Assembly: GCA_033239005.1 (NCBI GenBank)
Contig: BSQZ01000073.1
Location: forward strand, 2,643,501 to 2,707,500
Origin: Lamellibrachia satsuma
Lineage: Eukaryota > Annelida > Polychaeta > Sabellida > Siboglinidae
Direction: 5' to 3'
DNA length: 64,000 nt
Under the pieces are notes generated by a model. It was not told the origin of the DNA and did no database searches. It saw nothing but the letters and a program-made list of their open reading frames with translations. How positions within the stretch are numbered: position 1 is the stretch's first letter; each line of letters starts with the position of its first letter. The position numbers and the translations under genes were made by a program. Below are positions 12,601 to 24,408 of the stretch, one piece after another.

Positions 12601-15600
12601 CCTTGTAGTTGTTGCCCTGGCTTGTATGTGGTATACTTCAAAGTTTGAAACAAGTGTTCCTTGTAGTTGTTGCCCTGGCTTGTATGTGGTATACTTCAAA
12701 GTTTGAAACAAGTGTTCCTTATAGTTGTTGCCCTGGCTTGTATGTGGTATGCTTGGAGGTTTGAAACAAGTGTTCCTTATAGTCGTTGCCCTGGTTGTAT
12801 GTGGTATACTTCAAAGTTTGAAACAAGTGTTCCTTGTAGTTGTTGCCCTGGCTTGTATGTGGTATACTTCAAAGTTTGAAACAAGTGTTCCTTGTAGTTG
12901 TTGCCCTGGCTTGTATGTGGTATACTTCAAAGTTTGAAACAAGTGTTCCTTGTAGTTGTTGCCCTGGCTTGTATGTGGTATACTTCAAAGTTTGAAACAA
13001 GTGTTCCTTGTAGTTGTTGCCCTGGCTTGTATGTGGTATACTTCAAAGTTTGAAACAAGTGTTCCTTGTAGTTGTTGCCCTGGTTGCATGTGGTATACTT
13101 CAAAGTTTGAAACAAGTGTTCCTTGTAGTTGTTGCCCTGGTTGCATGTGGTATACTTCAAAGTTTGAAACAAGTGATCCTTGTAGTTGTTGCCCTGGTTG
13201 TATGTGGTATACTTCAAAGTTTGAAACAAGTGTTCCTTATAGTTGTTGCCCTGGCTTGTATGTGGTATACTTCAAAGTTTGAAACGAGTATTCCTTGTAG
13301 TTGTTGCCCTGGCTTGTATGTGGTATACTTCAAAGTTTGAAACAAGTGTTCCTTGTAGTTGTTGCCCTGGCTTGTATGTGGTATACTTCAAAGTTTGAAA
13401 CAAGTGTTCCTTGTAGTTGTTGCCCTGGCTTGTATGTGGTATACTTCAAAGTTTGAAACAAGTGTTCCTTGTAGTTGTTGCCCTGGCTTGTATGTGGTAT
13501 ACTTCAAAGTTTGAAACAAGTGTTCCTTGTAGTTGTTGCCCTGGTTGCATGTGGTATACTTCAAAGTTTGAAACAAGTGTTCCTTGTAGTTGTTGCCCTG
13601 GCTTGGAAGTGGTATACTTCAAAGTTTGAAACAAGTGTTCCTTGTAGTTGTTGGCCTGGCTTGTATGTGGTATACTTCAAAGTTTGAAACAAGTCTTCCT
13701 TGTAGTTGTTGCCCTGGCTTGTATGTGGTATACTTCAAAGTTTGAAACACGTGTTCCTTGTAGTTGTTGCCCTGGCTTGTATGTGGTATACTTCAAAGTT
13801 TGAAACAAGTGTTCCTTGTAGTTGTTGCCCTGGCTTGTATGTGGTATACTTCAAAGTTTGAAACAAGTGTTCCTTGTAGTTGTTGCCCTGGCTTGTATGT
13901 GGTATACTTCAAAGTTTGAAACAAGTGTTCCTTGTAGTTGTTGCCCTGGCTTGTATGTGGTATACTTCAAAGTTTGAAACAAGTGTTCCTTATAGTTGTT
14001 GCCCTGGCTTGTATGTGGTATACTTCAAAGTTTGAAACAAGTGTTCCTTGTAGTTGTTGCCCTGGCTTTTATGTGGTATACTTCAAAGTTTGAAACAAGT
14101 GTTCCTTGTAGTTGTTGCCCTGGCTTGTATGTGGTATACTTCAAAGTTTGAAACAAGTGTTCCTTGTAGTTGTTGCCCTGGCTTGTATGTGGTATACTTC
14201 AAAGTTTGAAACAAGTGTTCCTTGTAGTTGTTGCCCTGGCTTGTATGTGGTATACTTCAAAGTTTGAAACACGTGTTCCTTGTAGTTGTTGCCCTGGCTT
14301 GTATGTGGTATACTTCAAAGTTTGAAACAAGTGTTCCTTGTAGTTGTTGCCCTGGCTTGTATGTGGTATACTTCAAAGTTTGAAACAAGTGTTCCTTGTA
14401 GTTGTTGCCCTGGCTTGTATGTGGTATACTTCAAAGTTTGAAACAAGTGTTCCTTGTAGTTGTTGCCCTGGCTTGTATGTGGTATACTTCAAAGTTTGAA
14501 ACAAGTGTTCCTTATAGTTGTTGCCCTGGCTTGTATGTGGTATACTTCAAAGTTTGAAACAAGTGTTCCTTGTAGTTGTTGCCCTGGCTTGTATGTGGTA
14601 TACTTCAAAGTTTGAAACAAGTGTTCCTTGTAGTTGTTGCCCTGGCTTGTATGTGGTATACTTCAAAGTTTGAAACAAGTGTTCCTTGTAGTTGTTGCCC
14701 TGGCTTGTATGTGGTATACTTCAAAGTTTGAAACAAGTGTTCCTTGTAGTTGTTGCCCTGGCTTGTATGTGGTATACTTCAAAGTTTGAAACAAGTGTTC
14801 CTTGTAGTTGTTGCCCTGGCTTGTATGTGGTATACTTCAAAGTTTGAAACAAGTGTACCTTTGTAGTTGTTGCCCTGGCTTGTATGTGGTATACTTCAAA
14901 GTTTGAAACAAGTGTTCCTTGTAGTTGTTGCCCTGGTTGCATGTGGTATACTTCAAAGTTTGAAACAAGTGTTCCTTGTAGTTGTTGCCCTGGCTTGTAT
15001 GTGGTATACTTCAAAGTTTGAAACAAGTGTTCCTTGTAGTTGTTGCCCTGGCTTGTATGTGGTATACTTCAAAGTTTGAAACAAGTGTTCCTTGTAGTTG
15101 TTGCCCTGGCTTGTATGTGGTATACTTCAAAGTTTGAAACAAGTGTTCCTTGTAGTTGTTGCCCTGGCTTGTATGTGGTATACTTCAAAGTTTGAAACAA
15201 GTGTTCCTTGTAGTTGTTGCCCTGGCTTGTATGTGGTATACTTCAAAGTTTGAAACGAGTATTCCTTGTAGTTGTTGCCCTGGCTTGTATGTGGTATACT
15301 TCAAAGTTTGAAACAAGTGTTCCTTGTAGTTGTTGCCCTGGCTTGTATGTGGTATACTTCAAAGTTTGAAACAAGTGTTCCTTGTAGTTGTTGCTCTGGT
15401 TGCATGTGGTATACTTCAAAGTTTGAAACAAGTGTTCCTTGTAGTTGTTGCCCTGGCTTGTATGTGGTGTACTTCAAAGTTTGAAACAAGTGTTCCTTGT
15501 AGTTGTTGCCCTGGCTTGTATGTGGTATACTTCAAAGTTTGAAACAAGTGTTCCTTGTAGTTGTTGCCCTGGCTTGTATGTGGTATACTTCAAAGTTTGA

Positions 15601-18600
15601 AACAAGTGTTCCTTATAGTTGTTGCCCTGGCTTGCATGTGGTGTACTTCAAAGTTTGAAACAAATGTTCCTTGTAGTTGTTGCCCTGGCTTGTATGTGGT
15701 ATACTTCAAAGTTTGAAACAAGTGTTCCTTATAGTTGTTGCCCTGGTTGCATGTGGTATACTTCAAAGTTTGAAACAAGTGTTCCTTGTAGTTGTTGCCC
15801 TGGTTGCATGTGGTATACTTCAAAGTTTGAAACAAGTGTTCCTTGTAGTTGTTGCCCTGGTTGCATGTGGTATACTTCAAAGTTTGAAACAAGTGTTCCT
15901 TGTAGTTGTTGCCCTGGCTTGCATGTGGTGTACTTCAAAGTTTGAAACAAATGTTCCTTGTAGTTGTTGCCCTGGCTTGTATGTGGTATACTTCAAAGTT
16001 TGAAACAAGTGTTCCTTGTAGTTGTTGCCCTGGCTTGTATGTGGTCTACTTCAAAGTTTGAAACAAGTGTTCCTTGTAGTTGTTGCCCTGGCTTGTATGT
16101 GGTATACTTCAAAGTTTGAAACAAGTGTTCCTTGTAGTTGTTGCCCTGGCTTGTATGTGGTATACTTCAAAGTTTGAAACAAGTGTTCCTTGTAGTTGTT
16201 GCCCTGGCTTGTATGTGGTATACTTCAAAGTTTGAAACAAGTGTTCCTTGTAGTTGTTGCCCTGGCTTGTATGTGGTATACTTCAAAGTTTGAAACAAGT
16301 GTTCCTTGTAGTTGTTGCCCTGGCTTGTATGTGGTATACTTCAAAGTTTGAAACAAGTGTTCCTTGTAGTTGTTGCCCTGGCTTGTATGTGGTATACTTC
16401 AAAGTTTGAAACAAGTGTTCCTTGTAGTTGTTGCCCTGGCTTGTATGTGGTATACTTCAAAGTTTGAAACAAGTGTTCCTTATAGTTGTTGCCCTGGCTT
16501 GTATGTGGTATACTTCAAAGTTTGAAACAAGTGTTCCTTGTAGTTGTTGCCCTGGCTTGTATGTGGTATACTTCAAAGTTTGAAACAAGTGTTCCTTGTA
16601 GTTGTTGCCCTGGCTTGTATGTGGTATACTTCAAAGTTTGAAACAAGTGTTCCTTGTAGTTGTTGCCCTGGCTTGTATGTGGTATACTTCAAAGTTTGAA
16701 ACAAGTGTTCCTTGTAGTTGTTGCCCTGGCTTGTATGTGGTATACTTCAAAGTTTGAAACAAGTGTTCCTTGTAGTTGTTGCCCTGGCTTGTATGTGGTA
16801 TACTTCAAAGTTTGAAACAAGTGTTCCTTGTAGTTGTTGCCCTGGCTTGTATGTGGTATACTTCAAAGTTTGAAACAAGTGTTCCTTGTAGTTGTTGCCC
16901 TGGCTTGTATGTGGTATACTTCAAAGTTTGAAACAAGTGTTCCTTGTAGTTGTTGCCCTGGCTTGTATGTGGTGTACTTCAAAGTTTGAAACAAGTGTTC
17001 CTTGTAGTTGTTGCCCTGGCTTGTATGTGGTGTACTTCAAAGTTTGAAACAAGTGTTCCTTGTAGTTGTTGCCCTGGCTTGTATGTGGTATACTTCAAAG
17101 TTTGAAACAAGTGTTCCTTGTAGTTGTTGCCCTGGCTTGTATGTGGTATACTTCAAAGTTTGAAACAAGTGTTCCTTGTAGTTGTTGCCCTGGCTTGAAT
17201 GTGGATTACTTCAAAGTTTGAAACAAGTGTTCCTTGTAGTTGTTGCCCTGGTTGCATGTGGTATACTTCAAAGTTTGAAACAAGTGTTCCTTATAGTTGT
17301 TGCCCTGGTTGCATGTGGTATACTTCAAAGTTTGAAACAAGTGTTCCTTATAGTTGTTGCCCTGGTTGCATGTGGTATACTTCAAAGTTTGAAACAAGTG
17401 TTCCTTGTAGTTGTTGCCCTGGTTGCATGTGGTATACTTCAAAGTTTGAAACAAGTGTTCCTTGTAGTTGTTGCCCTGGTTGCATGTGGTATACTTCAAA
17501 GTTTGAAACAAGTGTTCCTTGTAGTTGTTGCCCTGGTTGCATGTGGTATACTTCAAAGTTTGAAACAAGTGTTCCTTGTAGTTGTTGCCCTGGTTGCATG
17601 TGGTATACTTCAAAGTTTGAAACAAGTGTTCCTTGTAGTTGTTGCCCTGGTTGCATGTGGTATACTTCAAAGTTTGAAACAAGTGTTCCTTGTAGTTGTT
17701 GCCCTGGTTGCATGTGGTATACTTCAAAGTTTGAAACAAGTGTTCCTTGTAGTTGTTGCCCTGGTTGCATGTGGTATACTTCAAAGTTTGAAACAAGTGT
17801 TCCTTGTAGTTGTTGCCCTGGTTGCATGTGGTATACTTCAAAGTTTGAAACAAGTGTTCCTTGTAGTTGTTGCCCTGGTTGCATGTGGTATACTTCAAAG
17901 TTTGAAACAAGTGTTCCTTGTAGTTGTTGCCCTGGTTGCATGTGGTATACTTCAAAGTTTGAAACAAGTGTTCCTTGTAGTTGTTGCCCTGGTTGCATGT
18001 GGTATACTTCAAAGTTTGAAACAAGTGTTCCTTGTAGTTGTTGCCCTGGTTGCATGTGGTATACTTCAAAGTTTGAAACAAGTGTTCCTTGTAGTTGTTG
18101 CCCTGGTTGCATGTGGTATACTTCAAAGTTTGAAACAAGTGTTCCTTGTAGTTGTTGACCCGGCTTGTATGTGGTATACTTCAAAGTTTGAAACAAGTGT
18201 TCCTTGTAGTTGTTGCCCCGGCTTGTATGTGGTATACTTCAAAGTTTGAAACAAGTGTTCCTTGTAGTTGTTGCCCTGGTTTGTATGTGGTATACTTCAA
18301 AGTTTGAAACAAGTGTTCCTTGTAGTTGTTGCCCTGGCTTGTATGTGGTATACTTCAAAGTTTGAAACAAGTGTTCCTTGTAGTTGTTGCCCTGGCTTGT
18401 ATGTGGTATACTTCAAAGTTTGAAACAAGTGTTCCTTGTAGTTGTTGCCCTGGCTTGTATGTGGTATACTTCAAAGTTTGAAACAAGTGTTCCTTGTAGT
18501 TGTTGCCCTGGTTGTATGTGGTATACTTCAAAGTTTGAAACAAGTGTTCCTTGTAGTTGTTGACCTGGCTTGTATGTGGTATACTTCAAAGTTTGAAACA

Positions 18601-19023
18601 AGTGTTCCTTGTAGTTGTTGCCCTGGCTTGTATGTGGTATACTTCAAAGTTTGAAACAAGTGTTCCTTGTAGTTGTTGCCCTGGTTGTATGTGGTATACT
18701 TCAAAGTTTGAAACAAGTGTTCCTTGTAGTTGTTGACCTGGCTTGTATGTGGTATACTTCAAAGTTTGAAACAAGTGTTCCTTGTAGTTGTTGCCCTGGC
18801 TTGTATGTGGTATACTTCAAAGTTTGAAACAAGTGTTCCTTGTAGTTGTTGCCCTGGCTTGTATGTGGTATACTTCAAAGTTTGAAACAAGTGTTCCTTG
18901 TAGTTGTTGCCCTGGCTTGTATGTGGTATACTTCAAAGTTTGAAACAAGTGTTCCTTATAGTTGTTGCCTTGGCTTGTATGTGGTATACTTCAAAGTTTG
19001 AAATAAGTGTTCCTTATAGTTGT
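6647..19023. repeat. 12.4-kb satellite of 57/58-bp units (about 210 copies)
   Basis: The unit begins TTTGAAACAAGTGTTCCTTG and ends GTGGTATACTTCAAAG. Most units are 58 bp (CCTGGCTTG); a one-base-shorter class (CCTGGTTG) is 57 bp. Other markers are TTGTAG/TTATAG, GTATG/GCATG, TTCAAAG/TTGGAGG and GTGTTCC/GTGATCC. Marker order forms higher-order blocks: a GATCC unit following a TTGGAGG unit recurs near 7.63, 11.95 and 12.24 kb. The dominant unit has no CpG. All open frames in it arise because 57 is a multiple of three; 58-bp units break them. No coding role is supported. Confidence 0.97.
17239..18157. repeat. Homogenised block of about 16 consecutive 57-bp GCATG-type units
   Basis: Within the large satellite, about 16 successive units are all of the short 57-bp class and all carry GCATG. 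Apart from two TTATAG changes near 17.3 kb they are essentially identical. Elsewhere 57- and 58-bp units are mixed, so this is a recent local expansion. It produces a 355-residue frame on the plus strand with a 19-residue period and open frames on the minus strand; these are artefacts of the 57-bp length. Confidence 0.9.
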
Positions 19024-19386
19024 GTTAGAGATAACATTAAGCATCAGTTTAAAATATGAAATAAGTAATTGGTATTATTGACTGTCTTGCTAAAGTGTCA
19101 TTTTCTCTTCTGACTGGGTTAACTGAATGGCTGAACACCAGACTAGGGTGGAAGTACTCGGTACTCGTGTACATTTTTGAAGTAGTCATATTCGTACTCA
19201 TATAAGTTATGGGTCATGTACTCATACTCGTATTCAGTGTACTCAATTTTTCAAGTATATCTGAGTACTTTCTCAATATATACTGTGAAAATTTATTTAT
19301 TTGTAGTTAACAAAATGAAACTTTCCTAAAGTGTTTGAATGTTTAACTATTTTTTCAATACTTTGTTATATGTTATTTCTGATGAA

Positions 19387-20060
19387 TATGACTGTGATAC
19401 CACCAAGTCCCAGTTCCTCCCGAGACGGTTACCCAACTTACCATCCCTACACCCCCATGGTGGCATTCTCCTATGAGTATGATACCACCGAGTCCCAGTA
19501 CCTCCCGAGATGGTTACCCCCCTTACCATTCCTACACCCCCATGGTGGCATTCTCCTATGAATTTGATACCACCGAGTCCCAGTACCTCCCGAGATGGTT
19601 ACCCCCCCACCATCCCTACACCCCCATGGTGACATTCTCCTATGACTTTGATACCACCGAGTCCCAGTACCTCCCGAGATGGTTACCCCCCTTACCATCC
19701 CTACACCCCCATGGTGGCATTCTCCCATGACTATGATACCACCGAGTCCCAGTACCTCCTGAGATGGTTACCCCTCCTACCATCCCTACACCCCCATGGT
19801 GGCATTCTCCCATGACTATGATACCACCGAGTCCCATTACCTCCAGAGATGGTTACCCCCTACCATCCCAACACCCCCATGGTGGCATTCTCCCATGACT
19901 ATGATACCACCAAGTCCCAGTACCTCCCGAGATGGTTACCCCCCTTACCATCCCTACACCCCCATGGTGGCATTCTCCCATGACTATGATACCACCAAGC
20001 CCCAGTACCTCCCGAGACGGTTACCCCCCTTACGATCCCTACACCCCCATGGTGGTGTTT
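19387..20060. repeat. 84-bp minisatellite, 8 copies, inside the hAT-type element
   Basis: Successive ACCACC(A/G)AGTCCCAGTACC words start at about 19399, 19483, 19570, 19653, 19737, 19821, 19904 and 19989, so the period is 83-87 bp. Each unit also has CACCCCCATGGTGGCATTC, whose core CACCCCCATGGTG is nearly self-complementary. The open frames on both strands follow from the repeat. Confidence 0.95.
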
Positions 20061-20327
20061 AGTCACTGGTACACTAACTACAAAAATATTGGTTTATGGG
20101 TATTATTACATAGTATTACAAAGTATGTGATTTATGAATTGATAATTGCAGTTAAGAAGGGATTCCAAGCAAAAACTGATTGTATGAGTCATACCATATC
20201 TGTGTCTGTATGTTTGTAAAATGGAGGGGTTCGTAAAAGTTAATGGTATGTTTGGGAATGGAAGTGTCATAAAAAAATGTACTTGTACTTTTACTTGTAC
20301 TTGTGAGAATGTACTCATTCTCGTACT

Positions 20328-20482
20328 CATCCATCACCAATGTACCCGTACTCATACTCATCCATCACCAATGTACCTGTACTCATACTCATCCATCACC
20401 AATGTACCCGTACTCATACTCATCCATCACCAATGTACTCGTACTCATACTCATCCATCACCAATGTACTCGTACTTGTACT
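20328..20482. repeat. 31-bp minisatellite, 5 copies, right arm of the hAT-type element
   Basis: The unit starts CATCCATCACCAATGTAC and continues with CGTACTCATACT; copies begin at 20328, 20359, 20390, 20421 and 20452. The same unit, with CAGCC for CATCC, builds both arms of the palindromic element at 34.4-35.6 kb, so the array was present in the ancestral transposon. Confidence 0.93.
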
Positions 20483-20585
20483 CGTGAAAATATACTCGGC
20501 CCCAGGTCTGCTGCACACCTTTGGATGAGGTTGACAAAATGTTGTCCCTGTGACTTTGATGAGTGGTTGTTATTTTTGTCACCAG

Positions 20586-20695
20586 TCGAAACAAGGAGGC
20601 GGAACAGCAACACAGCCACCAGATGGCGATGAGCAAACTCGATGACATCAACAAAATACTTCACAATCTTCAAGATGAACTCCTTCAGAAAACTG
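20586..20695 (+). CDS. Candidate internal exon encoding a helical/coiled-coil segment
   Basis: A pyrimidine-rich acceptor (TTGTTATTTTTGTCACCAG) ends at 20585. The 110-nt body reads RNKEAEQQHSHQMAM followed by SKLDDINKILHNLQDELLQK, then a possible but weak donor G|GTCTGT at 20696. Composition is protein-like, with few hydrophobics spaced as heptads (L, I, I/L, L, L), fitting an amphipathic helix or coiled coil. Inferred phases are 2 at the start and 1 at the end. A hAT-type element ends 75 bp upstream, so it lies within the intron. I do not recognise the family. It could be a short decoy frame, but it is one of the two best coding candidates here. Confidence 0.45.
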
Positions 20696-21162
20696 GTCTG
20701 TCCATCTTTTTTGTTCACACATTCATTCATATCCTCTTTCATGTTACTACTTTGGATTTCTGCTCCACTGGCAGTTTAAGAAATTACATTGTTGCTAGCT
20801 GTGGTGTCTAACCCTAAACAAGCCCTCTACATTTGGAGATTTAAACAGTTAAGTTACTTAGTCGTATCTGCAGATAACAGTGTCAAACAAAGTCAGTACC
20901 ATTTAAAATCTTACATTGACATTAATTCTACTAAAAAAGTATGAATATTTATGTTAATGATAGGAAATGTTCAAATTACATATTGACATGTATGTCGTTA
21001 TTTTATGTGCACAGTTTGTATGAATGCAATCATTTTTTATGTGTACTTTTAGTCGATTTTAGGTGATTTAGAGAATTTTTATCATCGATGAAATATTGCG
21101 TTTCATAAAAGTTTATGTAATTATTGAATGGGTGAATTAGCTAACTTGCTAAGGGATGCTTT
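20696..21162. other. Unique AT-rich DNA, presumed intron
   Basis: No exon, RNA or transposon end seen. Confidence 0.5.
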
Positions 21163-21672
21163 CAAAACATTGATGTATGACATTACGCAAAACATTGATT
21201 TACGACACTACGCAAAACATAGATGTATGACACAATGCAAAACATTGATGTATGACACTACACAAAGCATTGATGTGTGACACTACACTATACATTGATG
21301 TGTGACACTACACAAAACATTTTGTGTGACACTACACAAAACATTATTGTACAACACTACACAAAACATTGATGTGCGACACTACATAAAATATTGATGT
21401 GTGACACTACACAAAACATTGATTCATGACACTACATAAAACATTGATGTACAGCACTACATAAAACATTGATGTGTGACACTACAGAAAACATTGATGT
21501 GTGTGTGCTCTACATAAAACATTGATGTGTGACACTACACAAAACATTGATGTGTGACACTACACAAAACATTGATGTGTAACACTACATCAAACACTGA
21601 TGTGTGACACTACATAAAACATTGATGTGTGACACTACACAAAACATTGATGTTTGACACTACATCAAACCT
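21163..21672. repeat. About 24-bp minisatellite (ACATTGATGTGTGACACTAC), about 20 copies
   Basis: Units of 22-27 bp built on AAAACATTGATG and TGTGACACTACAC. They are diverged, with T/C changes at CpG-like sites (TATGACATTACG near the left end), so this array is older than the perfect arrays nearby. Confidence 0.92.
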
Positions 21673-21763
21673 GTGTCATTTAATCTCAGACCCCCCAACA
21701 TAAAACTTTGTATTACATGGGCCTGTGTGAAACTTCCTATATGCCAGGTGATGCTTCAGCCAT

Positions 21764-21845
21764 TGTGATGCACCACTGTGATGCACCACTGTGATGCACT
21801 ACTGTGATGCACCACTGTGATGCACCACTGTGATGCACCATTGCC
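21764..21845. repeat. 13-bp minisatellite GTGATGCACCACT, 6 copies
   Basis: Six near-perfect 13-bp units. The C-rich DNA at 21940-22040 (CCCACC/CCCCAACCC words) follows after about 100 bp. Confidence 0.92.
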
Positions 21846-22048
21846 CACGTGCTCTCCAAGTCAGGACCAATTCGACCCATATGTGATCGGAAAATACGCT
21901 ATGTTTCCGGAAAAATACTCCAAATACAACCAAATACTAACCCACTCTCCCCCAACCCACCGTCCCGTAACCCACCATTCCCCCATCCCATCCTCCCCGA
22001 CTCCACCGTCCCTCTAACCTACCCTCCCCAACCCACCGTACAAACCAA

Positions 22049-22236
22049 AAAAATCCTTGGTTGAGCCATGGTATCCTTGGTTTACAGGGGTGCACCCTTG
22101 GGCCATGACATCCTTGGTTTACATGGGTGCACCCTTGGGCCATGACATCCTTGGTTTTCAGGGGTGCACCCTTGGGCCATAACACCCTTTCTTTACAAGG
22201 GGTAACATTGGGCCATGGTACCCTTGGTTTACAGAA
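22049..22236. repeat. About 37-bp minisatellite (GGTGCACCCTTGGGCCATGA), 4-5 copies
   Basis: Units contain ATCCTTGGTTTACAGGGG and GTGCACCCTTGGGCCATG; the first and last copies are diverged. The short minus-strand frame here is a by-product. Confidence 0.9.
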
Positions 22237-23190
22237 AATGGGGGTAATAGAACTAACACGTACAGTGCATCATACACTATACAGCGTAATTCATTGTAAC
22301 CCTTTACAACAACTACATTTAAAGAAAACTAAACAAACTTCTTTACATAAAACATAAAGAGAACTTCAAGGAAAGAACATAATGTTCTACTCCCTAATTT
22401 GGATCCTTTCCGTGATACAACAACAGCCACTTCCACATTCCAATCTTGCCATCTACTTTGGAAGAATGCATGTCTACAAGTTACAAGGACACAGTTATCA
22501 GTTAGACGTTTTTGCAGCATGTTGTTATGTTGCTACATTGTTTCTGCAACGGCAATCCTACATTACATGTGAACATCATATTCCATGCCGCCGTTCTTTG
22601 CACGCAACGGGCTAATCAATGTATTGTGTTTATACTGAATACTATCGACAGAAAGAGCATACTAATGCAACAAAGTCAAGTGTTTTTGTGTGTTTTCAGA
22701 CAGCTGTATACACCAGTAGTTAGATGTTGGCATGCAAGCATCGGCCTCATCTGTTGTGGTTGCCTTCAATGCAAACAACACTGTTTTAAATCGTGTTGAT
22801 TCTTTGTCACTACCTATTTTTACTTCCCCCATCTACCACTGGTGGCGCTTCGTCACGCACTTCCTGCATAACAATTGCTTTCTTGGATATTAGTGCAAAT
22901 ACTATCGCTATTCGAGGTCTTCAAAACAAACTATTGTTAAATTAACAGTGTTATAAGTTCGTTTAAATCTGGGCCGTGCCTTACTCAGTGTGAATTTGAT
23001 GTTTTTAAACATAATTATGAATGTGTTAATCCACAGAATATCATGTTGTTTTTGCTGTTCCACAGCATAATCATGATTATATAAAACTTCGATACCAGAT
23101 GCGAGTTTCTGCATCCGGATAATTACGCAGCCGTGTCCTACTGCACTGACAGTTTACTTAAGAGTGTCCTCTAGAGTCTACAGTCAACAT
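22237..23190. other. Unique DNA, no gene recognised
   Basis: Short frames (for example 22382-22615 and 22512-22799, plus) have no recognisable motif. An acceptor-like TTTTCAG near 22698 leads into a Cys-rich frame that ends without a donor; I do not call it. Confidence 0.5.
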
Positions 23191-23191
23191 C

Positions 23192-23767
23192 AGATTTTTT
23201 TCCTTGTGTGGGATCTTTTCTTCCCCAGCATAGACATCGGGTAGAAGGGACAAACGGTTTGTATTGACTCTCCTGAAAGACGCAGGCAATGTGGGGTGAA
23301 TGACACGACAGCAGGTGGACTTAGACCCTGGTCCATCGACCGACAGTCCGACGTTCTACCACACAGCCACACGACAGCAGGTGGACTTGGACCCTGGTCC
23401 ATCGACCGAAAGTCCGACGTTCTACCACACAGCCACACGACAGCAGGTGGACTTGGACCCTGGTCCATCGACTGACAGTCCGACGTTCTACCACACATCC
23501 ACACGACAGCAGGTGGACTTGGACCCTGGTCCATCGACCGACAGTCCTACGTTCTACCACACAGCCACACGACAGCAGGTGGACTTGGACCCTGGTCCAT
23601 CGACCGAAAGTCCGACGTTCTACCACACAGCCACACGACAGCAGGTGGACTTGGACCCTGGTCCATCGACTGACAGTCCGACGTTCTACCACACAGCCAC
23701 ACGACAGCAAATGGACTTGGACCCTGGTCCATCGACCGACAGTCCGACGTTCTACCGCACAGCCACC
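23192..23767 (-). mobile_element. tRNA-derived SINE with its promoter head tandemly repeated seven times
   Basis: Read on the minus strand, the element has tRNA-like head units (23767 down to 23306), then an unrelated body (about 23305-23205, including CTTCTACCCGATGTCTATGC), then an A-rich tail GGAAAAAAATCTG near 23192. Each head unit carries an A box TGGCTGTGTGG and a B box GGTCCAAGTCC about 42 bp apart, which is tRNA spacing. A normal SINE has one head; here there are seven. I saw no clear target duplication. The head is typical of invertebrate tRNA SINEs; the exact family is unknown. Confidence 0.7.
23306..23767 (-). repeat. 66-bp array of seven pol III A/B-box units
   Basis: Units begin at 23306, 23372, 23438, 23504, 23570, 23636 and 23702. 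Because 66 is a multiple of three, a 186-residue plus-strand frame with a 22-residue period (RQQVDLDPGPST...) runs through it, and minus frames are also open. The better explanation is amplified tRNA-like units. A protein repeat is possible but would be a coincidence given the A and B boxes. Confidence 0.85.
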
Positions 23768-24311
23768 GCTCCCGAGGATCAGTTATCCGCCTACACTCAC
23801 AAGACATACGTAGTTGAAGACGTTGGTACAACGGCTGCGTATGAGAGAATTCATGGGTGAAGAAGTCTAGAATAATACACGAATACATTACTCATATGCC
23901 ATGTTGATCTCCGCACATATACAATGATGGAGGATTTAGCTTGGTCCAGAGGAGGACACATTGACCCCCTCCATGGATACCCTGGTGGTGTATACAGGGT
24001 TCTTTGTTCTCCCTCTGGGCAATCAGTCGATATACCCTGTCTCTTGGTGGTGAATTAGACTCCATTTGTTTGACAAATTGTCCCAGGGCTGTCGACTTCC
24101 CCGTGGGCAAACACTGACAGGTATATTATACCTGAGTGTACCTGGCTACACGGACTGACTGGTCAATTGAGTGACAGCTCCATAGCATAATTGTCATGGC
24201 GTTGACAAACGATAAGTTTCACCCTGTCGGCACTATTTCCATTCTGCAGGCTGTATTATGAGTATTACTGTCAAATTTAAATACATGCAACGTTGTATTG
24301 TTGACACAACT

Positions 24312-24408
24312 GTTTTAACTGGATGGTGTTTTAACTGGATGGTGTTTTAACTTGATGGTGTTTCAACTTGATGGTGTTTTAACTGGATGGTGTTTTAATT
24401 GGTTGGTG
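24312..24408. repeat. 16-bp minisatellite TTTTAACTGGATGGTG, 6 copies
   Basis: Six units with occasional changes (AACTTGATGG, AATTGGTTGG). The DNA between 23768 and 24311 holds nothing recognised. Confidence 0.92.

Larger units (their letters stand above)
19139..20510. mobile_element. Nonautonomous hAT-type transposon carrying two minisatellites (1372 bp)
   Basis: The left end starts CAGACTAGGGTGG and the right end finishes CGGCCCCAGGTCTG, which reads CAGACCTGGGGCCG on the other strand. The flanks carry an 8-bp direct repeat with one mismatch: CTGAACAC (19131-19138) and CTGCACAC (20511-20518). The subterminal DNA is rich in GTACTCGTACTC-like words. Inside lie an 84-bp array (8 copies) and a 31-bp array (5 copies). 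No transposase is present. The element at 34.43-35.56 kb shares its ends and its 31-bp repeat. It sits just upstream of the acceptor of the exon candidate at 20586. Confidence 0.85.

Noticed and set aside
17182..18249. 355-codon plus frame with 19-residue repeats
   Set aside because: It exists only because 57 bp is a multiple of three; neighbouring 58-bp units destroy the frame, and minus frames are just as open.
23300..23860. 186-codon frame with a 22-residue repeat
   Set aside because: Better explained by tandem tRNA-like SINE heads with A and B boxes on the other strand; kept only as a mapping note.
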